The notes under the pieces were generated by a model. It worked only from the letters and a program-made list of their open reading frames with translations, did not search any database and was not told where the DNA came from. A program made the position numbers and the translations under genes. A stretch of DNA of 64,000 nucleotides from Clostridia bacterium (lineage in GTDB: Bacteria > Bacillota > Clostridia > UMGS1810): positions 56,297 to 120,296 of the forward strand of contig JAFQHQ010000220.1 in NCBI GenBank assembly GCA_017397885.1. The letters run 5' to 3'. Shown here piece after piece: positions 8,201 through 16,516 of this stretch (position 1 is its first letter; each line of letters begins with the position of its first letter).

Positions 8201-10132
8201 TTAACTTATATTTAGAGTTTCATTTATTCTATTCCACACATCAGCAGTTTCAAAGCCTTTTCGCCAACTTGCTGTTCCTGCCAGTTTATATTCATTTGCC
8301 ATGGAAACTCTTTGGGCAATTGTGTCAGCATTTTCCATCCAAAAGACATATTCATATTCACCGTCATTCCAAAAATATTTGCAAAGACCGTATTGCTCAT
8401 CAAATGTCATTGAAATTCCGGAAGAAGCATACTTGTTTGCTTTTTCCATTGGTAGTGTTTCGGACGAGATAACTTTTCCGTTTTTAATTTTCCACAGTCG
8501 CATATAATAGGGCATGGAAAGTACAAGTTTTGTGTTTGGGACTTCGCCAAGTGTTTTTATGATGCTGTCTTTTGTCCAGGGCATCGAAGCTACCGGTCCG
8601 GCAATTTTACTTCCCGACGAAAATTGGTCATATGCCATAAGCATAACATAATCTGCATATTTTGAAATTGCATCTCTGTCATAGCACATAGACCAGTTAG
8701 AGCTGTATTTTTCATATCTGCTTATATCAACCGAAACCGTCAATCCCAAATAATGTGCAATAACACATATTTCCTTTACATGATTTGTATATGCAGCCTT
8801 ATCCTTTGGATACATATTTTCAAAATCAATGTTCAATCCGTCCAAATCATATTTTAAGATGTAATCTGTCATTATATCCGAAACAGCTTTTCTTGCCCGG
8901 TTATTTTGCAGGAGTTTTGATGCTGTTTCTGTTTTGAAATCGGTTTTATACATTGCCCAAATTTTATAATTGTTTGCTTTGGAATGCTTTACATATTCAT
9001 CATTTAGCCACGAATTGTAATAAAGAGAGTTCTTATCATCAAGTTTAATTTCGTGAACTGTTTCATTTGCTCTTTTTTCGTCAGACACTCTGAAACAAGT
9101 GGGAGAGACAACGTTTACACCTGGTAATTTCTCTGTTTTGGTATTAGAAGAAACATCCCATGTGAGATTAATTCTGTTTGGTTCAACAATATTTGTTGTA
9201 TTTTCATAAACTGTTGTTTTTCCAACTCTTGAAAGCAATTTAATTTCCGATTTCCCATTATATGTTTTAATAACTCCGTTGCGCGTATGTGTTACATTGT
9301 AGCTTGCTGAAACGGTAGAGAAGGGTCCGTCATGTTGGGTTATGGAGAAAGATATGTTGTCTATTGTATTATTAATTGAATAGCCCATATTCTCTGCGGT
9401 TTTGGCGACATTCAGAATATATTGTGAGTCTTTTTTTGCACTTCCTGATGCATTTTCGAAATTGAGATTGAAGTGATTATAAATATAATCATGGGCAGTT
9501 GAAATTATTGCAGTTTCTTTTTCACTCTGAAGATATTTTTTCATTGCCTTGATAATTATTGTGGCTGCTTCTGCACGCGTTGTTTTTCCGTATGGTCTGA
9601 AAGAGTTATCAGGATATCCGTTTATTATGCCGTCTGCACAAACTTTTCCGAGTTGAGCATTATATGTATACCCGACTGATATATCACTAAAGTTTGTCAT
9701 GTAATCCGAGGATGGAGGAGTAAGCCTTGATATAATAAGCATTATTTCTTCTCTTGTTATCATGTTATCGGGTCTGAAAGTATTGTCGGAAAATCCGTCA
9801 ATAATTCCATTGTCCGAAGCGGCTGTTATTGGTTCGAAAAAGATATGATTTGTTTCTATATCTTTGAATTTCTTCTCTTTTGAAACCGGTTTCATGTCGA
9901 ACGCACGAACCAAAAGTGCAGTAAACTCACCTCTTGTGATGATGCTGTCCGGATTGGAATATCCTTCGTATCCGTTCATGATTCCGATAGCTGAAAGCGT
10001 ATTCAAATTATTTTCAGACCAATGCTCATCACAATCTTTAAAAATGCTTTGTGAAAACTCAAAAGCAAGAACAGGTTTTGGAATATATATATAAATACAT
10101 AATATTAAGAATATGAGTACATTTTTTTTCAT
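8201..10132 (-). CDS. SLH-domain surface protein with C-terminal GH18 glycosidase
   Basis: A 643-residue protein. A hydrophobic leader covers residues 5-23. Three SLH repeats follow (about 33-200), each with the usual pattern: GIMNGYEGYSNPDSIITRGE, GIIDGFSDNTFRPDNMITRE and GIINGYPDNSFRPYGKTTRAE. They bind secondary cell-wall polymers and tether the protein to the envelope. The C-terminal 300 residues form a GH18 barrel of the spore-lysin/YdhD type: DGLNIDFEN at 431-439 is the DxxDxDxE catalytic signature, and YVMLMAYD is the following barrel strand. The likely substrate is peptidoglycan or a chitin-like glycan. A linker of about 145 residues between the parts was not recognised. Transcribed alone. 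Confidence 0.85.
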   Translation of the reverse strand: MKKNVLIFLILCIYIYIPKPVLAFEFSQSIFKDCDEHWSENNLNTLSAIGIMNGYEGYSNPDSIITRGEFTALLVRAFDMKPVSKEKKFKDIETNHIFFEPITAASDNGIIDGFSDNTFRPDNMITREEIMLIISRLTPPSSDYMTNFSDISVGYTYNAQLGKVCADGIINGYPDNSFRPYGKTTRAEAATIIIKAMKKYLQSEKETAIISTAHDYIYNHFNLNFENASGSAKKDSQYILNVAKTAENMGYSINNTIDNISFSITQHDGPFSTVSASYNVTHTRNGVIKTYNGKSEIKLLSRVGKTTVYENTTNIVEPNRINLTWDVSSNTKTEKLPGVNVVSPTCFRVSDEKRANETVHEIKLDDKNSLYYNSWLNDEYVKHSKANNYKIWAMYKTDFKTETASKLLQNNRARKAVSDIMTDYILKYDLDGLNIDFENMYPKDKAAYTNHVKEICVIAHYLGLTVSVDISRYEKYSSNWSMCYDRDAISKYADYVMLMAYDQFSSGSKIAGPVASMPWTKDSIIKTLGEVPNTKLVLSMPYYMRLWKIKNGKVISSETLPMEKANKYASSGISMTFDEQYGLCKYFWNDGEYEYVFWMENADTIAQRVSMANEYKLAGTASWRKGFETADVWNRINETLNIS

Positions 10133-10256
10133 CGTCTTTTTCCTTTCGGTTGTATTATTGATATATTATAACATATACTTTCTGTTATAAAAAGTATAAA
10201 TATATGTAAAATTAAAAAATATATGCCAAAAAGTCGTAAAACGCCATAAGAATATT

Positions 10257-10285
10257 TTGACAAAGCCGGATTTATGTGTTATAAT
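10257..10285 (+). promoter_or_regulatory. Consensus sigma-A promoter of the KDPG aldolase operon
   Basis: TTGACA (10257-10262), 17 bases, TATAAT (10280-10285): a full-consensus promoter, which implies strong basal expression. Confidence 0.9.
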
Positions 10286-10323
10286 CAATACATAATGAGA
10301 TTTTTTCGCAAGGAGGAATAAAA

Positions 10324-10968
10324 ATGGATAAACAAACAGTTATTCAAAGAATCAAAGATGTCGGTATTGTTGCTGTTGTAAGAGCAGAAAATGCCGATAA
10401 AGCAATGAAAATCACAGATGCGTGTATCGCAGGCGGTGTTCCTGCAATCGAAATGACATTCACAGTGCCCAAAGCTCACAAGGTTATTGAAGAACTTTCA
10501 AACCACTACACCGAAAATGATATTATTCTTGGTGCAGGCACAGTTCTTGATGCTGAAACAGCACGTATCGCTATTCTTTCCGGTGCTCAGTATATTGTAA
10601 GCCCTTATTTTGATGAAGACACAATCAAGCTTTGCAACAGATATGCAATTCCCTGCATGCCGGGTTGCATGACAATTCACGATGTTGTTAAAGCACTTGA
10701 ACTTGGTTGCGATATCATCAAACTCTTCCCCGGTGATGCATTTGGCCCCGGTATGGTTAAAGCTATCAAAGGTCCTATCCCTCAGGCAAATATCATGCCT
10801 ACAGGCGGTGTTGATGTTAACAATGTTGCTGACTGGATTAAAGCAGGTGTTGTTGCTGTTGGTGCAGGCGGTTCTCTCACAGCCGGTGCTAAAACAGGCA
10901 ACTATGAACTCATCACAGAAACCGCAAAACAGTTTGTAGAAAATATTAAAATCGCAAGAGGCAAATAA
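10324..10968 (+). CDS. eda: 2-keto-3-deoxy-6-phosphogluconate (KDPG)/KHG aldolase
   Basis: A 214-residue class I aldolase that cleaves KDPG to pyruvate and glyceraldehyde-3-phosphate. Features of the family: EMTFTVP with the conserved glutamate near residue 44, GAGTVLD near residue 70, the Schiff-base lysine in DIIKLFPGD near residue 137, and the phosphate-binding MPTGGVD loop. Length is normal (E. coli Eda has 213). An AAGGAGG site precedes the ATG. The KDG kinase follows after 24 bases, so the two form an operon that completes hexuronate or gluconate breakdown. The upper enzymes are not in this window. Confidence 0.92.
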   Translation: MDKQTVIQRIKDVGIVAVVRAENADKAMKITDACIAGGVPAIEMTFTVPKAHKVIEELSNHYTENDIILGAGTVLDAETARIAILSGAQYIVSPYFDEDTIKLCNRYAIPCMPGCMTIHDVVKALELGCDIIKLFPGDAFGPGMVKAIKGPIPQANIMPTGGVDVNNVADWIKAGVVAVGAGGSLTAGAKTGNYELITETAKQFVENIKIARGK

Positions 10969-10992
10969 TTATATTATACGGAGGATATAACA

Positions 10993-12024
10993 ATGGCAAA
11001 AGTTGTAACAATGGGCGAAATTATGCTTCGTCTTTCAACCCCCAACAATGAAAGATACATTCAGGCTGACGAATTTGACGTATGCTACGGCGGCGGTGAA
11101 GCAAATGTTGCCGTATCACTTGCAAATTACGGTCACGATGCTGAATTTGTAACAAAAGTTCCTGCAAACCCCATCGGTGAATGTGCGGTTGCAGCTCTCA
11201 GAAAAATGAACGTTGCAACAGGCAACATCGCACGCGGTGGCGAAAGACTTGGTATCTACTTCCTTGAAACAGGTGCTGCAATGAGAGCTTCCAATGTTGT
11301 TTATGACAGAGCTCATTCTTCAATTTCGACAGCTGTTGCTGAGGACTTTGATTTTGATAAAATTTTTGATGGTTGTGACTGGTTCCACTTCACAGGCATC
11401 ACTCCCGCAGTTTCCGATCAGGCTGCAGAGCTTACCGAAATTGCTCTCAAAGCTGCAAAAGCTAAAGGCGTAAAGGTTAGTTGTGACCTCAACTTCAGAA
11501 AGAAACTTTGGTCAAGCGAAAAAGCTCAGAGAATCATGACAAATCTCATGCAGTATGTTGATGTTTGCATCGGTAACGAAGAAGATGCAGAAAAAGTTCT
11601 CGGTTTCAAACCCGGCGACACAGACGTTACAAGTGGTGAACTTGAACTTGCAGGTTACAAGAGCATTTTCGAACAGATGGTTGAAAAATTCAATTTCGAA
11701 TATGTAATTTCATCACTTCGTGTTTCACACTCTGCTTCCGACAACGGTTGGTCTGCTTGCATCTACTCAAGAGACACCAAAGAATTCTATCACTCCAGAG
11801 AATACAGAATTGCTCCCATCGTAGACCGTGTTGGTGGCGGTGACAGCTTTGCAGCAGGCGTTATCTGCGGTATGCTTGATGGCAAAGATTTCAAAGCAGC
11901 TCTTGAATATGGTGTTGCGGCATCTGCGCTCAAACACACAATTCCCGGTGATATGAACCTTGTTACCCGTGCCGAAGTTGATAATCTTGTTGGCGGTGAC
12001 GGTTCCGGCAGAGTTCAGAGATAA
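10993..12024 (+). CDS. kdgK: 2-keto-3-deoxygluconate kinase (PfkB family)
   Basis: A 343-residue ribokinase/PfkB-fold sugar kinase. It begins with KVVTMGEIMLRLS, has the PfkB signature 1 region GGGEANVAVSLANYG near residue 36, and ends with signature 2 DRVGGGDSFAAGVICG near residue 280, where the aspartate is the catalytic base. Given the adjacent KDPG aldolase, the substrate is almost certainly 2-keto-3-deoxygluconate. It is co-transcribed with eda and followed by a strong terminator. The identity of the sugar rests on context, because PfkB kinases are hard to separate by eye. Confidence 0.85.
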   Translation: MAKVVTMGEIMLRLSTPNNERYIQADEFDVCYGGGEANVAVSLANYGHDAEFVTKVPANPIGECAVAALRKMNVATGNIARGGERLGIYFLETGAAMRASNVVYDRAHSSISTAVAEDFDFDKIFDGCDWFHFTGITPAVSDQAAELTEIALKAAKAKGVKVSCDLNFRKKLWSSEKAQRIMTNLMQYVDVCIGNEEDAEKVLGFKPGDTDVTSGELELAGYKSIFEQMVEKFNFEYVISSLRVSHSASDNGWSACIYSRDTKEFYHSREYRIAPIVDRVGGGDSFAAGVICGMLDGKDFKAALEYGVAASALKHTIPGDMNLVTRAEVDNLVGGDGSGRVQR

Positions 12025-12054
12025 TCTGAAAAAGATAAGTTGTATTTATAAACC

Positions 12055-12095
12055 AAGCATATTGCTTTCGCATAATAACGAAGGCAATATGCTTT
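12055..12095 (+). terminator. Terminator after kdgK
   Basis: AAGCATATTGCTTTCG pairs with CGAAGGCAATATGCTT, followed by TTTT. Confidence 0.85.
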
Positions 12096-12135
12096 TTGAT
12101 AGTAATTTAAAATATGGTGAAACTATGTTTGGTTA

Positions 12136-12164
12136 TTGACTTTTTTTAAGAATAAGTATATAAT
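12136..12164 (+). promoter_or_regulatory. Sigma-A promoter of the DUF1858 gene
   Basis: TTGACT (12136-12141), 17 bases, TATAAT (12159-12164). Confidence 0.8.
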
Positions 12165-12196
12165 AACTAAAGAATCAAAAGAAAGGTGTGTTTTAT

Positions 12197-12400
12197 ATGG
12201 CTTCAGTAACAAAGGATACAATAATCATGGATGTTCTCAGACTTGATGCAGGTACTGCTCCGTTCTTTCTTGAAATAGGAATGCATTGCCTCGGTTGTCC
12301 TTCTGCAAGTGGTGAAAGCATTGAACAGGCATGCGCTGTTCACGGTGTTGATGCCGATGAACTTGTAGCTAAGTTAAATGAATATCTGGCAGATAAATAA
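12197..12400 (+). CDS. DUF1858 domain protein
   Basis: A 67-residue single-domain protein. The pattern VTKDTIIMDVLRLDAGTAPFFLE, then MHCLGCPSASGESIEQAC, then DELVAKLNEYL is typical of the DUF1858 (ScdA-N-like) family. The C-x2-C pair and the later cysteine are usually linked to redox or Fe-S/hybrid-cluster proteins. The ATG is preceded by AAAGGTG eight bases upstream; a GTG at 12188 falls inside that site and is rejected. It has its own promoter and terminator, so it is monocistronic. Function in the cell is unknown. Confidence 0.88.
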   Translation: MASVTKDTIIMDVLRLDAGTAPFFLEIGMHCLGCPSASGESIEQACAVHGVDADELVAKLNEYLADK

Positions 12401-12406
12401 TTAAGT

Positions 12407-12443
12407 GAGCCTTCTGTTTTCACAGGAGGCTCAAAGCTTTTTT
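12407..12443 (+). terminator. Terminator after the DUF1858 gene
   Basis: GAGCCTTCTGT pairs with ACAGGAGGCTC, followed by GCTTTTTT. It separates this gene from the McrB-like unit. Confidence 0.85.
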
Positions 12444-12463
12444 AAACAGGGGTTTTAACTATT

Positions 12464-13615
12464 ATGCAAAAAGTTTTAAAAAAGATTAAAGATTACATAG
12501 CATCAAAAGGTTTCAAATATTCAAACGGTATTATTGAAAGTTTGTTTTTGTCACTCAAAACAAAGCCTTTCGTAGTTTTATGCGGAATGAGCGGTTGCGG
12601 GAAATCATCCCTTGCAAGGGCTTTTGCAGAATCTCTTGGCGCAAATGTAGAAAACGGAAGATTCAAAATGATTTCTGTTTCTTCAGACTGGAATTCTCCG
12701 GCACGATTTATAGGCAATGTAACACCTGAAGGAAAGTTTGTTCCCGGAGTTGCCACGGGTTTTATTCAGCGCGCAATTGCAGAACCGGAACTTCCGTTCT
12801 TTTTATGTATTGATGAAATCAATCTTTCAAGGCCTGAAAGATATATGAGTTCCTTTCTTAGTGCATTGGAAACACGTCGCAGAAACGAAGAGGGGCGGAT
12901 TATAACCGACACGATATTTGATACTGATAGTTTTGGAAATGATATATCGGCTTCATACAGTTACGGCGGGTTATATATTCCGGATAATCTTTACGTTATC
13001 GGTACAGTAAACATGGATGACGTATCATATGGATTGACAACAAAGTTCGTTGACAGGGTTAATATAATTGAACTTAGCACTCAAAATGTTGATGTTGAGT
13101 TTGATTTTGAAGCAATGAAATCCGGAAAACAATCCGAGTGTATTGATGCGGATAATGAGCTTTTAAAAAGCAAATACATCAATTTATCAGAATGTAAGAG
13201 TGATCTTGAACACATTCAGTATATCAGCAAGAAACTCCAGCAATTGAATGAATTTTTGAAGTTTTCAGATGCGGCTCTGAGTTACAGAACAAGAGACGAT
13301 GTTTTGCTTTATGTCCATTACAACCGAGAGTATGAATTGCTTAGTGAAGACTCACTTTTTGATATGATAATCATGCAAAAAGTTCTTCCGAGAATAAGCG
13401 GTATAGATAAATCCACAAAAGATGCACTGGTTGAGCTTTTTAGTTTGTGTATGGCAAATTCTCATGGATATGGAGAACAATTTCCGAACACATCATACAA
13501 AATGCATTTGGCAATCCGTAATTCTAATTGCAGATATTTTCGCAGTGCTTCAAAAATTACAATGATGGTCAGGAGATATGAGGATAATGGTATTACTTCG
13601 TTCTGGATCAGATAA
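12464..13615 (+). CDS. McrB-like AAA+ NTPase
   Basis: A 383-residue motor protein. Walker A GMSGCGKSS is at 41-49, Walker B FFLCIDEIN at 112-120, and a sensor-like IGTVNMDD at 179-186 occupies the place of the McrB xNTADR segment; TTKFVDRVN at 192-200 supplies a likely arginine. McrB proteins form hexamers that drive a paired nuclease or effector along DNA. There is no N-terminal DNA-reading domain: the protein starts 40 residues before Walker A, so recognition must come from elsewhere. The 3' end overlaps the next gene by 38 bases, a strong sign of translational coupling. The pair stands alone between terminators, as defence cassettes often do. GTP or ATP preference cannot be read. Confidence 0.78.
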   Translation: MQKVLKKIKDYIASKGFKYSNGIIESLFLSLKTKPFVVLCGMSGCGKSSLARAFAESLGANVENGRFKMISVSSDWNSPARFIGNVTPEGKFVPGVATGFIQRAIAEPELPFFLCIDEINLSRPERYMSSFLSALETRRRNEEGRIITDTIFDTDSFGNDISASYSYGGLYIPDNLYVIGTVNMDDVSYGLTTKFVDRVNIIELSTQNVDVEFDFEAMKSGKQSECIDADNELLKSKYINLSECKSDLEHIQYISKKLQQLNEFLKFSDAALSYRTRDDVLLYVHYNREYELLSEDSLFDMIIMQKVLPRISGIDKSTKDALVELFSLCMANSHGYGEQFPNTSYKMHLAIRNSNCRYFRSASKITMMVRRYEDNGITSFWIR

Positions 13616-14621
13616 AAACGGAGATTGTATTTGTGCAAAAAGATTTTCTGATTTTATTATAAATAACATTATTCCAAAATATGATATGTTTTCGGAAAAT
13701 GAACTTTCTTACATAAAACATTTGATAGAGAAAGTTTTGGAATTAACTCTCAAAATCAGAAATAAAATTCCAAATACAGAAGCCATTGAACAAATTATTT
13801 TTGATTCAAAACTACTTCTTGCGCACCCAACCTTTAATAACATCTTTTCAAGACGCGAAATACATGATAATCCTGTGGCAATACTACGTAATAAATACAT
13901 ATTAAAGCTTTTCCGAATTTCCGAAGAATTATGCGAGTCCCTAAAAATGCAGTATTATGCCTTTGAATGTGACGATATTTCGGATTTATCTAAAAACTGG
14001 GGAGAAAAGGATGTTCTTGTCGGAACACTGAAAAACCGCGAGCAGTTAAATGTATGTCTTAGGGAAAGTTTTTACCATGCACCCAAAGAAAGAGTTGGTA
14101 ACAGGAAAATTAAATATATTGCAATATATCAGTCAAAAAATTTGTTTGGTAATTACGGAGGAATATATTATTGGGGAAGAGTATTGAAAACAGAGGTTCT
14201 CAAGAGAAGTGATATAACGCAGATTCCCAAAAAATCATCAGAATTGTATTATAAATATACTATAGATAAATGGTACAAACTAAATAGACCCATAAAATCA
14301 TCATCTGAGGGTTATCTCTTTGGCTATACCAATCTGTTTATGCTATTCAGAGCAAGAGAGATTTATCAGTTGTATTTTAAAGATTATGATGAATATAAAT
14401 TTTTTGCATCACTCTCCTTGGCAATATCCGAGAAGTATAACAATGTAAGTTATTGTTATAAAGACACTAATGTCTACATTAAAGATGGGGCTTTAATAAT
14501 TTGCAAAAATGAAAAGATTGTTTTTGGCATATGTCTTTCTGATTATTGCAAAAATATGTCCTATCATTGGGAACGCATTAAACAAGTGTATAATAAATTG
14601 AATTGCGATGAAAACAGATAA
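13578..14621 (+). CDS. Unrecognised partner of the McrB-like ATPase
   Basis: A 347-residue protein with a very AT-rich sequence. It overlaps the ATPase gene by 38 bases. ATG at 13578 is given, but ATG at 13587 has better spacing from AGGAG at 13571. Residues about 30-130 are predicted mostly helical. A distinct module around residues 155-265 contains NRKIKYIAIYQSK, GIYYWGRVLK, YYKYTIDKWYKLNRPI and YTNLFMLFRAREI; this looks like a compact beta-barrel of the EVE/PUA kind, which in restriction systems reads modified bases. That reading is inference. The C-terminus (DTNVYIKDGALIICK) could be a nuclease-like beta-sheet, but no clean PD-(D/E)xK motif is visible. Function unknown; the context suggests the specificity or effector half of a restriction-like system. 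Confidence 0.6.
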   Translation: MRIMVLLRSGSDKNGDCICAKRFSDFIINNIIPKYDMFSENELSYIKHLIEKVLELTLKIRNKIPNTEAIEQIIFDSKLLLAHPTFNNIFSRREIHDNPVAILRNKYILKLFRISEELCESLKMQYYAFECDDISDLSKNWGEKDVLVGTLKNREQLNVCLRESFYHAPKERVGNRKIKYIAIYQSKNLFGNYGGIYYWGRVLKTEVLKRSDITQIPKKSSELYYKYTIDKWYKLNRPIKSSSEGYLFGYTNLFMLFRAREIYQLYFKDYDEYKFFASLSLAISEKYNNVSYCYKDTNVYIKDGALIICKNEKIVFGICLSDYCKNMSYHWERIKQVYNKLNCDENR

Positions 14622-14656
14622 TAATAAAGTTTTGGATATTTACTTTATTAATAAAT

Positions 14657-14701
14657 AAACCTCATCCCATGTATACGAAGAGCATGCATGAGATGAGGTT
14701 T
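14657..14701. terminator. Bidirectional terminator between the McrB-like unit and pckA
   Basis: AAACCTCATC (14657-14666) pairs with GATGAGGTTT (14692-14701), with inner CATG pairs. Both strands can use it for the two convergent units. Confidence 0.8.
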
Positions 14702-14725
14702 GTTATTATGTTAAATGTTTATATA

Positions 14726-16330
14726 TTATAACTGAGGACCTGCACTAACCAATGCTTTACCTGCATCGTTGCCGGTGTATTTGTCAAAGTTTTTAACAAA
14801 ACGTGAAGCAAGGTCTTTTGCTTTATTTTCCCATTCTGCTTTGTCGGCATATGTGTCACGGGGATCAAGGATACCTGTGTCAACACCGGGAAGCTCGGTG
14901 GGAACAGCAAGGTTAAAGTAGGGGATTGTTTTTGTATCTGCTTTGAGGATAGATCCATCGAGGATAGCATCAATGATACCGCGTGTATCTTTAATGGAAA
15001 TTCTCTTACCTGTTCCGTTCCAACCTGTGTTTACGAGATATGCTTTAGCTCCGCTTTTTTCCATCTTCTTAACGAGTTCTTCAGCATATTTTGTGGGATG
15101 GAGTTCGAGGAACGCCTGACCAAAGCAAGCTGAGAATGTGGGAGTAGGTTCGGTGATGCCGCGTTCTGTTCCTGCAAGCTTTGAGGTAAAACCGGAGAGG
15201 AAGTAGTACTGAGCCTGTTCGGGTGTAAGAATTGAAACAGGGGGAAGTACACCGAAGGCATCTGCAGAAAGGAAGATAACATTTTTAGCATCGGGAGCTG
15301 CAGATACGGGACGAACGATTTTTTCTATGTGATCGATGGGGTAGGATACACGTGTGTTTTCGGTTACACTGCCGTCATCGAAGTCACAAACACCGTTTTC
15401 ATCAACAGTAACATTTTCGAGAAGGGCATTTTTTCTGATTGCATTGTAGATGTCGGGTTCAGAATCTTTGTCAAGGTTAATAACCTTTGCATAGCAACCG
15501 CCTTCAAAGTTAAATACACCATTATCATCCCAGCCGTGTTCGTCGTCACCAATGAGAAGACGTTTGGGGTCGGTTGAAAGGGTTGTTTTACCTGTTCCGG
15601 AAAGACCGAAGAAGAGAGCTGTGTTTTCGCAGTTCATATCGGTGTTTGCAGAACAGTGCATTGAAGCGATGCCTTTGAGGGGGAGGTAGTAGTTCATCAT
15701 TGAGAACATACCTTTTTTCATTTCACCGCCGTACCAAGTGTTTAAGATAACTTGTTCACGTGATGTAATGTTGAAGACAACAGCTGTTTCGGAGTTGAGA
15801 CCGAGTTCTTTGTAGTTTTCAACTTTTGCTTTTGATGCATTATAGCAAACAAAATCGGGTTCAAAGTTTTCGAGTTCTTCAGCTGTGGGGTTGATGAACA
15901 TGTTTTTAACAAAGTGAGCCTGCCAAGCAACTTCCATGATGAATCTGATAGCCATGCGTGTGTCTGCATTTGTTCCGCAGAATACATCTACGACATAGAG
16001 CTTCTTGTCAGAGAGTTCTTTGATAGCGAGTTCTTTGAGTTTGCCCCATGTTTCTTCGCTGCATGGGTGGTTATCATTTTTGAATTCGTCCGATGTCCAC
16101 CAAACGGTGTCTTTGGAGTTTTCGTCCATAACAATGAACTTGTCTTTAGGTGAACGGCCTGTGTAGATACCGGTCATAACATTAACTGCACCAAGCTCTG
16201 TTTCCTGACCTTTTTCATAGCCGGTAAGGCTGGGGTCTGTTTCTGCAACAAAAAGCTCTTCGTAGGAAGGGTTGTGAATAACTTCTGTTGCACCGGTAAT
16301 ACCGTATTTGCTCAAATCGAGTTTTTTCAT
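14726..16330 (-). CDS. pckA: Phosphoenolpyruvate carboxykinase (ATP)
   Basis: A 534-residue enzyme interconverting oxaloacetate + ATP and PEP + CO2 + ADP. The kinase-1a loop GLSGTGKTT is at 242-250, followed by [11 protein letters not shown] (the kinase-2 and metal-binding aspartates). [12 protein letters not shown] near residue 54 and [11 protein letters not shown] near 197 are the substrate-binding segments. Length is normal for the ATP-dependent family. The start ATG has GAGGTAAC upstream and a strong promoter 93-121 bases before it. It lies downstream of fumarase on the same strand. In anaerobes the pair commonly works in the PEP-to-succinate or fumarate branch. Confidence 0.95.
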   Translation of the reverse strand: MKKLDLSKYGITGATEVIHNPSYEELFVAETDPSLTGYEKGQETELGAVNVMTGIYTGRSPKDKFIVMDENSKDTVWWTSDEFKNDNHPCSEETWGKLKELAIKELSDKKLYVVDVFCGTNADTRMAIRFIMEVAWQAHFVKNMFINPTAEELENFEPDFVCYNASKAKVENYKELGLNSETAVVFNITSREQVILNTWYGGEMKKGMFSMMNYYLPLKGIASMHCSANTDMNCENTALFFGLSGTGKTTLSTDPKRLLIGDDEHGWDDNGVFNFEGGCYAKVINLDKDSEPDIYNAIRKNALLENVTVDENGVCDFDDGSVTENTRVSYPIDHIEKIVRPVSAAPDAKNVIFLSADAFGVLPPVSILTPEQAQYYFLSGFTSKLAGTERGITEPTPTFSACFGQAFLELHPTKYAEELVKKMEKSGAKAYLVNTGWNGTGKRISIKDTRGIIDAILDGSILKADTKTIPYFNLAVPTELPGVDTGILDPRDTYADKAEWENKAKDLASRFVKNFDKYTGNDAGKALVSAGPQL

Positions 16331-16422
16331 ATTTGTTACCTCTTTTCATAATATATTTAATTTTATTTTTTAAAAATCCGTTTGAATTTATGCATTCAAT
16401 AACACAAATTCGCATCATACCA

Positions 16423-16451
16423 AATATACCATATTATGGAAACAAAGTCAA
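16423..16451 (-). promoter_or_regulatory. Sigma-A promoter of pckA
   Basis: On the minus strand TTGACT (16446-16451), 17 bases, TATATT (16423-16428). It gives pckA its own start despite its position behind fumC. Confidence 0.75.
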
Positions 16452-16516
16452 TGTGTAATTAGAACAAGAATTATTAAAAAAAAGCTTTATTATTATCCGA
16501 AAGTGAAAAAGATTGT

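Noticed and set aside
13578..13615. Frameshift joining the McrB-like gene and its partner into one protein
   Set aside because: The ATPase ends normally and the second gene has its own start and AGGAG site, so overlapping genes explain it better.
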